The notes beneath the pieces are model-generated. The model saw nothing but the letters and a program-made list of their open reading frames with translations. It searched no databases and was not told the origin of the DNA. Made by a program: the position numbers and the translations under genes. A stretch of 64,000 bases of DNA from JAWXCE01 sp033764775. GTDB taxonomy: Bacteria > Pseudomonadota > Alphaproteobacteria > Rhizobiales > Rhodomicrobiaceae. The stretch's first letter is position 1. Every line of letters begins with the position of its first letter. The DNA lies in NCBI GenBank assembly GCA_033764775.1, contig JANRIQ010000012.1, positions 62,001 to 126,000 on the forward strand. The letters are read 5' to 3'. This document shows positions 17,102 to 24,855 of the stretch, in pieces.

Positions 17102-17154
17102 CCGTTTAGCAAGTTCTTTAACGTGGCTGCAAGCTGGCCGCTCAAAACACCACG
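17102..17154 (-). ncRNA. SAM-II riboswitch (metA-type motif) upstream of metZ
   Basis: On the minus strand the sequence begins CGTGGTGTTTTGAG, continues with a short GC-rich turn, then TTGCAGCCACGTTAAA and finally ACTTGCTAAACGG. The GTGG of the first segment pairs with CCAC of the second, and the AAA-rich 3' part can close the H-type pseudoknot. These are the conserved blocks of the SAM-II aptamer, which binds S-adenosylmethionine and turns off methionine genes in alphaproteobacteria. It lies about 75 bases upstream of metZ, with a terminator in between. Confidence 0.9.
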
Positions 17155-17212
17155 AACACCGTGGATTAAGCCGGGCGCGCGTCTTGGCGTCAAGGCCGAA
17201 AGCGGTTAGGCG

Positions 17213-18304
17213 ATGGATATGCAGGATTTTGACGCACGTGCGGGGCTGTTGCCCGCCCAGATGATCCGGCGCCTGGCCGATGCGGGCGGCGTAACGAGTT
17301 TGAACGCGCTCGCCGCCGGGCAGATACAGCCGGCCAGCCTCGATCTGCGTCTCGGCGACTGCGCCTGGCGGGTGCGGGCGAGCTTTCTGCCTGGCGCGGG
17401 CGTGCCCGTCGAGGACAAGCTGCGGCGCTACGCCCTCCATCGCATCGACCTCACCGCCGGCGCTGTGCTTGAGGTCGGGTGCGTGTATGTGGCCCCGCTG
17501 ATGGAGGGGCTGGCGCTGCCCGGCGCGCTTTGCGCATCCGCCAACCCAAAAAGCTCCACCGGGCGGCTCGACGTGTTCACGCGCGTCATCGCGGACGGGG
17601 CGTCGAGTTTCGATCAGGCGCCGGCGGGGTATCGCGGGCCGCTCTATCTCGAAATCTGCCCGCAAACATTCCCAATCCTGGTTCGGGCCGGTTCGCGGCT
17701 GGCGCAAATCCGCTTTCGCCGGGGTGAGGCGGCCGCGAGCGATCAGGCGTTGGCCGATCTTCACCGCACGGAGCGCCTCGTCTCCGGACAGGCGGACATC
17801 GCGGGCGGCCTCGCCCTTTCGGCCGATCTGTCGGGCGGCGCCAGCGGCGTCGTCGGTTACCGAGCCAAGCGCCACACGGGCGTCGTCGATGTGGACGCGG
17901 TCGGCGCCTGCGCGGTGGACGACTACTGGGAGCCGATCGCCGCGCGCGACCGGCGGCTAATTCTCGATCCGGACGAATTCTACATTCTCGCCTCGCGCGA
18001 AGCTGTCCACGTGCCGCCGACCCACGCCGCCGAGATGACGCCGTTCAACCCGCTCGTCGGGGAATTCCGGGTGCATTACGCGGGCTTTTTCGACCCCGGC
18101 TTCGGGCACGCGGGGGCGGGCGGCGAGGGCGCGCGGGCCGTGCTGGAGGTGCGCAGCCACAAGGTGCCGTTCCTGCTCGAGGACGGGCAGATCGTGGGCC
18201 GCCTCGTTTACGAGCGGCTTGTCGAGCCCCCCGAGACGCTGTACGGCGCTTCTGGCTCTCACTATCAGGCGCAGGGGCTAAAGCTTTCCAAGCATTTCCG
18301 GTGA
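17213..18304 (+). CDS. dcd: 2'-deoxycytidine 5'-triphosphate deaminase, double-length type
   Basis: A 363-residue protein of the dUTPase/dCTP-deaminase fold. It would deaminate dCTP to dUTP for thymidylate synthesis. The active-site segment is ANPKSSTGRLDVFTRVIADG, followed by GYRGPLYLEICPQTFPI and GSRLAQIRFRRGE. The second half repeats the fold in weaker form (FREFRVHYAGFFDPGFG region, then VPFLLEDGQIVGRLVYERL). Classical Dcd is about 190 residues; this tandem form is common in Hyphomicrobiales. The ATG at 17213 is used; a second ATG two codons later is possible. Confidence 0.88.
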   Translation: MDMQDFDARAGLLPAQMIRRLADAGGVTSLNALAAGQIQPASLDLRLGDCAWRVRASFLPGAGVPVEDKLRRYALHRIDLTAGAVLEVGCVYVAPLMEGLALPGALCASANPKSSTGRLDVFTRVIADGASSFDQAPAGYRGPLYLEICPQTFPILVRAGSRLAQIRFRRGEAAASDQALADLHRTERLVSGQADIAGGLALSADLSGGASGVVGYRAKRHTGVVDVDAVGACAVDDYWEPIAARDRRLILDPDEFYILASREAVHVPPTHAAEMTPFNPLVGEFRVHYAGFFDPGFGHAGAGGEGARAVLEVRSHKVPFLLEDGQIVGRLVYERLVEPPETLYGASGSHYQAQGLKLSKHFR

Positions 18305-18843
18305 GCGCGCGCATCGTCCGCTTTTCGGAGTTCGGCTCTGCGAGCCGGACCCGGATTACGCCCGCCCTCCGACGCATCTTCTTTGCAACGTCGAACACAC
18401 AGGTTTTTGCCGGCGACGCCGCGCGCGAGGCGCATTTCGACCGCTGGCTCGGGCGGTATTTGCGCCTGTTTCCCGCCGATTGCCTCATCGCCGTGGATGA
18501 TGCGGACGCCCCGCTCGCCTATCTGGCGGGTTGCCCGGACAGCGCCGCCGCCGCGCCCGCATTCGCCGATGTAGGGTATTACGCTGACCTCAGCCCGATC
18601 TACGGCGATTACCCCGCGCACATCCACGTGAACGCGGCGCCCGACCAGCGCGGGCGCGGGCATGGGCGGGCGCTGATCGAGGCTTATGCGACCGGGCTTC
18701 GGCAGCGCGGCGCTCGTGGGCTGCATGCGGTCACCGCGGCCGGTTCCGGCGCCGAGGCGTTTTTCATGCGCTCCGGCATGACGCGCGTAGCCGCGCTCGT
18801 CTGGCGGGGCCGTCCTCTCGCCGCGCTTGGCGAACGGCTTTAA
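18301..18843 (+). CDS. GNAT family N-acetyltransferase
   Basis: A 180-residue protein. The acetyl-CoA-binding motif A is clear as AAPDQRGRGHGRALIEAY (Q/R-x-x-G-x-G/A). A typical GNAT tail follows, AFFMRSGM. The start is a GTG at 18301 that overlaps the TGA of the dCTP deaminase gene (GTGA), so the two are translationally coupled. The substrate cannot be told from sequence; small molecules or protein N-termini are both possible. Confidence 0.85.
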   Translation: MSARIVRFSEFGSASRTRITPALRRIFFATSNTQVFAGDAAREAHFDRWLGRYLRLFPADCLIAVDDADAPLAYLAGCPDSAAAAPAFADVGYYADLSPIYGDYPAHIHVNAAPDQRGRGHGRALIEAYATGLRQRGARGLHAVTAAGSGAEAFFMRSGMTRVAALVWRGRPLAALGERL

Positions 18844-18877
18844 AAGCGGGCTAGGCCGTGCTACACCTCAGAGCCGC

Positions 18878-18951
18878 GCGGGTGTAGCTCAATGGTAGAG
18901 CGAGAGCTTCCCAAGCTCCAGACGAGGGTTCGATTCCCTTCACCCGCTCCA
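18878..18951 (+). tRNA. tRNA-Gly (anticodon CCC)
   Basis: A complete 74-base tRNA with encoded CCA. Acceptor arm GCGGGTG pairs with CACCCGC, the D arm is GCTC-AATGGTA-GAGC, the anticodon loop is TTCCCAA giving anticodon CCC, and the T arm contains GGTTCGATTCCC. It closely resembles E. coli glyU. The outermost anticodon-stem pair is an A-C mismatch, which is a small oddity. It reads GGG codons. Confidence 0.96.
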
Positions 18952-19117
18952 CGTTCACGATCTCAGGCATTGTATGACGAAACGCTCAAGCGACTGGGCG
19001 GGCGCGCCGGCTTTCTCATGCCGCAGCAGCGAGACATGCACGCGCTCGAGCGGCGGCAGGCGCTCTGGATGAGCAGATAGGCGCCGAAAGGGCGAACCCG
19101 GGGGCTAGAGCATGCGA

Positions 19118-19396
19118 TCACGATTGCGGCGCGTCATGTGCGGATCGCCGCCGCAATCGGATCAGGTCGGCGGCGTGGGCGACGAGCGCCGCCGCGAGCC
19201 ACATCGCTATCCACTCCCAACCGGCTTGGGTGAGCGCCGCGCGCAAAGCGAGCATAAGGCAAGCGCCGGAGACCAGATTGAGCCACACCTCGCTGAGCCG
19301 CACGCGCAGCGGCAAAAACGCGAGCGCCGCCGCCTCCAGCGCGACCAAGCCGAGAATGATGTCGATGATGCGTCCGCTTTCGAACAATTCCTCCAC
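19118..19396 (-). CDS. Small membrane protein at the end of the bchG-bchP-tspO operon
   Basis: A 92-residue protein with two to three hydrophobic segments (about 9-29, 36-56 and 60-75) and a basic C-terminal tail. It starts with a GTG seven bases after the tspO stop, so it is the last gene of the operon. I do not recognise the family. Its last codons lie inside an inverted repeat (GATTGCGGCG at 19122-19131 with CGCCGCAATC at 19149-19158), next to a CTAGAGCATGCGATC stretch resembling Rhizobiales intergenic palindromes. A role linked to TspO or pigment synthesis is only suggested by position. Confidence 0.65.
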   Translation of the reverse strand: MEELFESGRIIDIILGLVALEAAALAFLPLRVRLSEVWLNLVSGACLMLALRAALTQAGWEWIAMWLAAALVAHAADLIRLRRRSAHDAPQS

Positions 19397-19403
19397 GAGC
19401 GCC

Positions 19404-19934
19404 TCAGATGAGCGCCAGCGCGGCGGCGATCTTGTCCGGGTTCAGCTCCACAATCTTCCAGTTCAAAATCGAGGCGAACGTGACCCAGGCGGCGTAAGGG
19501 ACAAGCAGCCAAGCCGCCGTTTTTGAGTAGCGGGCCAGCGCGAAAATGAGCACGATAACGGACAGCCAGAGAAAGCCGGTCTCGATCAGCGCCCAGTCGG
19601 GCCTCTTCAATCGGAAAAACAGAAGGCTCCATAGAACGTTCAGGAAGCCGTTGGCGGCGAACAGGATGATGATCCAGTCCCGGTCGCTTTGGGTTGGCGC
19701 GCGCAGCCACGACTTGACGCCCGCGATGGCGGCGAGCGTGAAAATCAGCGTCCAGGCCGGGCCGAACAGCCAGTCCGGCGGCTGCCAGTCCGGCTTGCGC
19801 AGGGATTGATACCACGGGCCGATGTCGGTCATGACGCCGCCGACGAGGGCGACGAGCATGGCGGCGGTGGCCGCTGTCCAAATGGCGCGGTTGCGTTGTG
19901 AGCGATGCTCCTGCGAGGCGATGGGCGCGGTCAT
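19404..19934 (-). CDS. tspO: TspO/MBR family tryptophan-rich sensory protein
   Basis: A 176-residue membrane protein with five hydrophobic helices and the Trp-rich TspO pattern: PWYQSLRKPDWQPPDWLFGPAW near residues 40-61, then NGFLNVLWSLLFF and YAAWVTFASILNW. In Rhodobacter, TspO (CrtK) is an outer-membrane tetrapyrrole/oxygen sensor that tunes photosynthesis gene expression. The ATG overlaps the bchP stop (ATGA), so the two are coupled. A longer upstream frame lies inside bchP and is not used. Confidence 0.92.
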   Translation of the reverse strand: MTAPIASQEHRSQRNRAIWTAATAAMLVALVGGVMTDIGPWYQSLRKPDWQPPDWLFGPAWTLIFTLAAIAGVKSWLRAPTQSDRDWIIILFAANGFLNVLWSLLFFRLKRPDWALIETGFLWLSVIVLIFALARYSKTAAWLLVPYAAWVTFASILNWKIVELNPDKIAAALALI

Positions 19935-21121
19935 GCACGCACAACGCCGAACAGGTGGGCAAGGTCCTTGAAAAAGATGCGCGCGTGTGCGGCGGGCTTG
20001 GCCTTCACCAGCTCCTTGTGCATGTAGGCCTGCCAGGTCAGCTCCTGCACGTCCTTGTCGCGGCAGATGTTGACGAAGCGCTCGCGGCGCTTGTCGTTGC
20101 GATACCAGAAATGCTGCATGAGGCCGAGCACCCAGAACACGCGGCCGTGCGCCTTCATGAAGCGCTTGCGCGCCTGAGCGAGGCAACGCGCGTCGCCGGT
20201 GTGCAGGAACATGTCCACCGCCTCCGCCGCAAGCCGCCCCCCCAGCATGGCGTAATAGATGCCCTCGCCCGAGGCCGGGGCGACCACGCCTGCCGCATCT
20301 CCCGCAAGCAGAACGTCGCGGCCGTTGTCCCATTTCTTCAGCGGTTTGAGCGGGATCGGCGCGCCTTCGCGGCGGATGGTCTCGGCCCCTGCGAGGCCTG
20401 TCGCTTCGCGCAACTCGGCGACCGCGCCTTTGAGCGAGAAGCCTTTATGCGCGGTGCCCATGCCGACGCTCGCCGTCTCCCCGTGGGGGAAAATCCAGGC
20501 GTAGAAGTCCGGCGAGAGCTTGCCTTGATAGTAAACGTCGCAGCGGGCGCCGTCGAAGCCCGAAGCGCCATCTTTGGGCGCGCGGACGATCTCGTGGTAG
20601 GCGAAGACGAACGGCGCCTTGCCGGTCTCCGGCGCCGCCTCGCGCGCGACGGCCGAGTTGGCCCCGTCGGCGCCGATCACTGCGCGGGCGCGCACCGTGA
20701 CGGGATCGCCGCCGCCTTTGGGCATGTAGCCGATGATCGGAACGCCGTCGGCGCCGCGCGCAAAGCTCTGAAACGTTCCCGACTGCCGCTCGGCGCCCTC
20801 GCGCGCGGCCCGCTGGCGGAGCCACTCGTCAAACGGCCCGCGATCCACCATGCCGACGAAGCCGCCGTCGATGGGCATGTCCACCTCGCGGCCCGCGGGC
20901 GAGACCATGCGCGCCGAGGAGATTTTTGCGCACAGCAGGTGGTCGGGGATGTCGAAGTCCTTGATGCAGCGTGGCGGAATGGCGCCGCCGCAGGGTTTGA
21001 TGCGCCCTGCCTTGTCGAGGAGGAGCACCGAGCGCCCAGCGCCCGCAAGATCCGCCGCAGCGGTCGCGCCCGCAGGCCCGCCGCCCACCACCACCACATC
21101 GAACGTCTGCATGGCGACCAT
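19931..21121 (-). CDS. bchP: Geranylgeranyl reductase (bacteriochlorophyll phytyl tail)
   Basis: A 396-residue flavoprotein that reduces geranylgeranyl-bacteriochlorophyll to the phytyl form. The FAD dinucleotide fold is at the N-terminus, VVVVGGGPAGATAAADLAGAG. The conserved KPCGGAIPPRCI and ISSARMVSPAGREVD segments mark the BchP/ChlP family, and the second FAD motif is DVLLAGDAAGVVAPASGEGI. The ATG at 21121 follows GGGGAG with good spacing, four bases after the bch2 stop. It lies in the PpsR-controlled bchG operon. Confidence 0.96.
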   Translation of the reverse strand: MVAMQTFDVVVVGGGPAGATAAADLAGAGRSVLLLDKAGRIKPCGGAIPPRCIKDFDIPDHLLCAKISSARMVSPAGREVDMPIDGGFVGMVDRGPFDEWLRQRAAREGAERQSGTFQSFARGADGVPIIGYMPKGGGDPVTVRARAVIGADGANSAVAREAAPETGKAPFVFAYHEIVRAPKDGASGFDGARCDVYYQGKLSPDFYAWIFPHGETASVGMGTAHKGFSLKGAVAELREATGLAGAETIRREGAPIPLKPLKKWDNGRDVLLAGDAAGVVAPASGEGIYYAMLGGRLAAEAVDMFLHTGDARCLAQARKRFMKAHGRVFWVLGLMQHFWYRNDKRRERFVNICRDKDVQELTWQAYMHKELVKAKPAAHARIFFKDLAHLFGVVRA

Positions 21122-21125
21122 GGCT

Positions 21126-22454
21126 TTATCTCCCCGTTGCGTAGCTTTCCGACGCTATGTTTTGAAAGCTGATGCGCTCGTCGCGCGATTGACCGACCTT
21201 CGTCGCAAGCCAGGCGGCCGCGAGAAACAGCGCCGCTTCGACGCCGAACACCGACGCATAGGCCGGCTGCGCCGATCCGAACGCCGCCCGGGCCGCATCC
21301 GCCGCCACCGTGCCGAGAAATGCGCCCGCGCCGAACGCGATGGCCTGCGCGGCGCCCCACAGCCCCATGCGCACGCCCTCGCGCGAGGCGTGGCCCGCGC
21401 CGGCAAGCGCCATCATCGAGCCGATGGCCGCCATGGCGAAAGCGCCGTTCGCCGCGCCGAGCGCGAAGACGGGCGCGCGCAGCGGAAAGCCGGGGCCGAT
21501 GAGCGCGGCGGCGCACAACACGGCCAGCGCCAGCGCCGAAGCGAAGCAGCCCCACACCGTCCAGGCGCGCAAGCTGCCGAAGCGGCCCCCGAACGCCGCG
21601 CCAGCGACAGCCACCGCGATCATGCCCGCGAGCGTGCCCATATGCTGATCGCCCGAGAGCGAGGTGGATTGTCCGGCCGTGAGGCCGAACACCTCGCCGG
21701 CGAACGGCTCCAGCACCAGCTCCTGAAAATTGTAGGCGAACATGGACACGAACACGAACACGGTGAAAATCCGCGCCTGCGGCTCGCCCCAGACCTGACC
21801 GAACGCCTCACGGAACGGCGTGCGGGCTGCGGCGGAGGGCGGCGGGGCGGCGTCTCCTTCGACCCCCCAGACGGCGAGAACAGTGACGGTGAGGGCGATG
21901 GCCGACACGGCGGCCGACACCGCCACCAGCCGGGAGAGCGAGAACGGATCGAGGAAATATCCCGCTAGCTTTGAGGTGAGGATCAGCCCGCAGATCATCA
22001 TCGTCCACAGGATCGAGGCGGCGGCCGCGCGTCGGTTCGGCGCGACTCGTTTTGCGACCAGGGCGAGCAGCGTGGTGCCCGATGCGCCAAGCCCGGTGCC
22101 GATCATCACGAAGGCGAGCACGGCCATGGCGGCGCCGGCGTAAAGATTCTGGGCCATGAGCGCGGTGGCGCCCGCCGCCTTTAGTCCGCCGAGAGCCAAA
22201 ACCGCCATGCCGCCGACGATCCACGGCGTCCGCCGGCCGCCCATGTCCGAGCCGTAGCCGAGACGCGGGCGCAGCAGTTGGACGGTGTAGTAAAGCGCGA
22301 CGAGCGCGCCGGGCAGCATGGCGGGCAGCGCCAGTTCGACCGTCATCACCCGGTTGAGGGTGGAGGTGGTGAGCACGATGATGGACCCGAGCGCGGTCTG
22401 CACGAGTCCGAGCCGCACGATGCCGACCCAACCGATATGCGGCGCGGCGGTCAT
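21126..22454 (-). CDS. bch2: PucC/LhaA-family MFS protein between bchG and bchP
   Basis: A 442-residue protein with about 12 transmembrane segments. It belongs to the PucC/LhaA group, shown by TSTLNRVMTVELALPAMLPG, LGYGSDMGGRRTPWI and NFQELVLEPFAGEVFGLTAGQ (split at the last two for length). Family members handle pigment delivery to light-harvesting complexes. The copy between bchG and bchP is usually named Bch2 or ORF428. The ATG at 22454 overlaps the bchG TGA; upstream in-frame sequence is inside bchG. Confidence 0.88.
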   Translation of the reverse strand: MTAAPHIGWVGIVRLGLVQTALGSIIVLTTSTLNRVMTVELALPAMLPGALVALYYTVQLLRPRLGYGSDMGGRRTPWIVGGMAVLALGGLKAAGATALMAQNLYAGAAMAVLAFVMIGTGLGASGTTLLALVAKRVAPNRRAAAASILWTMMICGLILTSKLAGYFLDPFSLSRLVAVSAAVSAIALTVTVLAVWGVEGDAAPPPSAAARTPFREAFGQVWGEPQARIFTVFVFVSMFAYNFQELVLEPFAGEVFGLTAGQSTSLSGDQHMGTLAGMIAVAVAGAAFGGRFGSLRAWTVWGCFASALALAVLCAAALIGPGFPLRAPVFALGAANGAFAMAAIGSMMALAGAGHASREGVRMGLWGAAQAIAFGAGAFLGTVAADAARAAFGSAQPAYASVFGVEAALFLAAAWLATKVGQSRDERISFQNIASESYATGR

Positions 22455-23356
22455 GCGCCAGCCCCGGCGGTCAGGCCGCGTAGGGCGAAGGCGGCGACGA
22501 GCATGCCGAGCACGTAGAGCAGCACGCCGAAACCGCTGAACCACACCGCCCGCTCCAGCGGCGCGGCGAGGAAGCGGCGCATGAGCGCGATCTGCGCGAG
22601 CAGCAGCCCGGCGACGACGAGGGCGTTGGTCCACGCGCCCCACGCCGCCAGCATTTCGATCACGATGGCCTGCGGCCACGCCATCATAAAGCAGGCGACC
22701 CAGGCCGCGTTGCGGGGGCCGAGCCGCACGGGCAGGCTGCGCACGCCCATAGCCGTGTCGCCGCCGATGGATTTGAAATCGTTCAGCGTCATGATCCCGT
22801 GCGCCCCGACGCTATAGAGCAGCGCGACGACGGCGATCCGCCAGTCGGGCGCCGCGGCCGTCATAACCGCGACGGCGGTGATCCACGGCAGGCCCTCGTA
22901 GCACAGGCCGCAGGCGGCGTTGCCCAGCCAGCCGTTCTGCTTCAGGCGAAACGGCGGCGCGCTATAAGCCCAGGCGAGGGCGAGGCCGAACGCGGTTGCA
23001 AGCAGGGCCCATGGCCCGAGCGCGGCGCCGAGCAGGAGCGACAGCGCCGACCATGCGATGGCGATGAACAGCCCCCACTGCCCCGGGATGCGTCCGGATG
23101 GGATCGGGCGATTCGGTTCGTTGATGGCGTCCACATGCCGATCGAACCAGTCGTTCACAGCCTGGCTCGCGCCGCACACCATCGGCCCGGCGAGCAGCAC
23201 GCCGCCCGCGAACACCGCCCAGTTCTCCAGCGGCGAGGCGCCGGACGAGACGACCCCGCAGCCGAAGGCCCACATGGGCGGGAACCAGGTGATCGGCTTC
23301 AAAAGCTCCAGGACGGCGGAGGATCGCGGCCAGCTTATGGTTGCGGCGTTTGCCAT
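22451..23356 (-). CDS. bchG: Bacteriochlorophyll synthase
   Basis: A 301-residue UbiA-family prenyltransferase with about eight membrane helices. It joins geranylgeranyl diphosphate to bacteriochlorophyllide a. The first Asp-rich site is VNDWFDRHVDAINEPNRPIPSG, here with the N-D-x-x-D pattern, and the second is HGIMTLNDFKSIGGD. The start at 23356 is MANAATISW. It heads the operon bchG-bch2-bchP-tspO-orf, with a sigma70 promoter overlapped by a PpsR box 30 bases upstream. Confidence 0.96.
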   Translation of the reverse strand: MANAATISWPRSSAVLELLKPITWFPPMWAFGCGVVSSGASPLENWAVFAGGVLLAGPMVCGASQAVNDWFDRHVDAINEPNRPIPSGRIPGQWGLFIAIAWSALSLLLGAALGPWALLATAFGLALAWAYSAPPFRLKQNGWLGNAACGLCYEGLPWITAVAVMTAAAPDWRIAVVALLYSVGAHGIMTLNDFKSIGGDTAMGVRSLPVRLGPRNAAWVACFMMAWPQAIVIEMLAAWGAWTNALVVAGLLLAQIALMRRFLAAPLERAVWFSGFGVLLYVLGMLVAAFALRGLTAGAGA

Positions 23357-23362
23357 GCCGCG

Positions 23363-23403
23363 AGCATAGGCTTGACGGCCGAAAGTGTCAATTCATGTTT
23401 ACA
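23363..23403 (-). promoter_or_regulatory. bchG promoter with overlapping PpsR box
   Basis: On the minus strand TTGACA (23386-23391) and TATGCT (23363-23368) are 17 bases apart, a near-consensus sigma70 promoter. A perfect PpsR/CrtJ palindrome TGT-N12-ACA spans 23386-23403 and covers the -35 element. PpsR binds such sites in high oxygen or light and blocks transcription. The adjoining ppsR stop codon is two bases away. Confidence 0.85.
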
Positions 23404-23404
23404 G

Positions 23405-24838
23405 TCAATCGTCGTCGGAGCCGAGATCGCCGAGGCCGTGCCGGCGCAGCTTGGCGTAGAGGCTTTGGCGGCTCAGGCCGAGCATGTCGGCGGCGGAGGC
23501 GCGGTTGTCGCCGGTCAGTTCGAGCGCCGCCTCGATGCATAGCCGCTCGATGACGTCGGTCGTCTCACGCACGAGGTCTTTCAGCGGCACACGGCCAATC
23601 AATTCGGTCATCTGGTCGAGCGTTCGCGGCAATTCGCGTCCGCTCCGGCCCTCCGCGGGTCGGCCCCCGGTCATGCGCATGGTGAGGCCGAGGCACGGCT
23701 GCTCCGCCCCGAGCACCGACACGCCCGACACCTCCACATCCTCCACCGCGCCGAGTTCGCCCCGCACGATGGTGGCGAAACGCCGCGCCGAGCCGTGTTC
23801 GCGCAGTTGCGACGCGAGCAGGGCCGCGTCGGCGCCCGGCCGACCGACCCAGCGGTCGATAAGCGCGCCTTTCGCCTGCTCCTCCGCCGCGACCTGGGCC
23901 ATGTCGAGAAAGGCCGGGTTGGCCATCAGGATCTTGCGGTCCGGATCGGTCACGACGAACGCGTCGGGCATCGCCGCGATCACCCTCATGACATGAACCC
24001 CCGACGGCGAGCCGCTCCCCGGCCGGCCGGCCCCGCTCAAGGCCAGACGGATGAGGAAGTAGGAGGCGTTCTGCTGTCGAAACAACGACGCGGACACATG
24101 CGCCTGGGCGCCGTCCGCGAGCCGCACCGTGCCGCCGCCCGGGCGCCCGCTTGCCTTCACGCCGGCCAGCAGCTCGTGCACCGCAGGCGCGTCCTGGCCG
24201 AACTCGTCGGCGAAAGATTTGCCGATGAGCTTGGCGGCAGGCTTCTTCAGCGCTTGCAGCGAGGCGGGGTTCGCCTCGGATATGCGCCCCGTGGCGGCCT
24301 CGACGATGAGGACCGCCTCGGATGAAATTTGAAACAGCAGCCGGTAGCGGGTCTCGGCCTGGCGCAGGCGCGCGTACTCCCGCTCCATGGACTGCTGCGC
24401 TTCGACGAGCCGCTGCTGCAGCGACGCAACCGCCCGCAGATCGCGCCCGACGGCGACCACATGGCCCGCGTCGCCGATCTGGACCGCCGAGTACCGCACA
24501 GGAAAATCGGGCTGTCCGGCGGCGACCGGATGATTGACCTGCCGGGCGCGGGGCGCGGCGCGTTTTGCGGCCTCGCTCAGCAACTCCATGACCTTCGGGC
24601 GGCTTTCCACCGTCACGGTCTCGATGAACGGACGGCCGACCCAGTCCAGCTTGGAGCGCGGTAAATCCTCAGCCGTCGCGGACATGTCGCGAATGACGCC
24701 GTCGCCATCGAGGATGAGCGCGATGTCGGACGACGCGGCGATAAGCGCGGCGGCGCTTTTCGGATCAATGTCCGCGAATGCGTCGTGCGGGGCCTTAAAC
24801 TGGGTCATCGCGTCACGGGTCGTGGGATGTATGGTCAT
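23405..24838 (-). CDS. ppsR: PpsR/CrtJ photosynthesis repressor
   Basis: A 477-residue regulator. It has PAS-type domains (about 25-130, 160-270 and 285-400) and a Fis-type helix-turn-helix at the C-terminus, NRASAADMLGLSRQSLYAKL. PpsR represses bch, crt and puc/puf genes at TGT-N12-ACA sites. It has only two cysteines: one in the DNA-binding region (about 434, context ERLCIEAA) and one about 52 residues before it (about 382). The cysteine equivalent to C251 of R. sphaeroides seems to be missing. It follows aerR by 17 bases, in the same direction. Confidence 0.94.
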   Translation of the reverse strand: MTIHPTTRDAMTQFKAPHDAFADIDPKSAAALIAASSDIALILDGDGVIRDMSATAEDLPRSKLDWVGRPFIETVTVESRPKVMELLSEAAKRAAPRARQVNHPVAAGQPDFPVRYSAVQIGDAGHVVAVGRDLRAVASLQQRLVEAQQSMEREYARLRQAETRYRLLFQISSEAVLIVEAATGRISEANPASLQALKKPAAKLIGKSFADEFGQDAPAVHELLAGVKASGRPGGGTVRLADGAQAHVSASLFRQQNASYFLIRLALSGAGRPGSGSPSGVHVMRVIAAMPDAFVVTDPDRKILMANPAFLDMAQVAAEEQAKGALIDRWVGRPGADAALLASQLREHGSARRFATIVRGELGAVEDVEVSGVSVLGAEQPCLGLTMRMTGGRPAEGRSGRELPRTLDQMTELIGRVPLKDLVRETTDVIERLCIEAALELTGDNRASAADMLGLSRQSLYAKLRRHGLGDLGSDDD

Positions 24839-24855
24839 GCGTAGCGCCAGAAACC

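Noticed and set aside
18892..19080. Open frame of 62 codons on the plus strand beginning inside the tRNA
   Set aside because: Its first part is the translated tRNA-Gly (the well-known PKLQTRVRFPSPAP artefact). There is no ribosome-binding site and the tail has no recognisable similarity.
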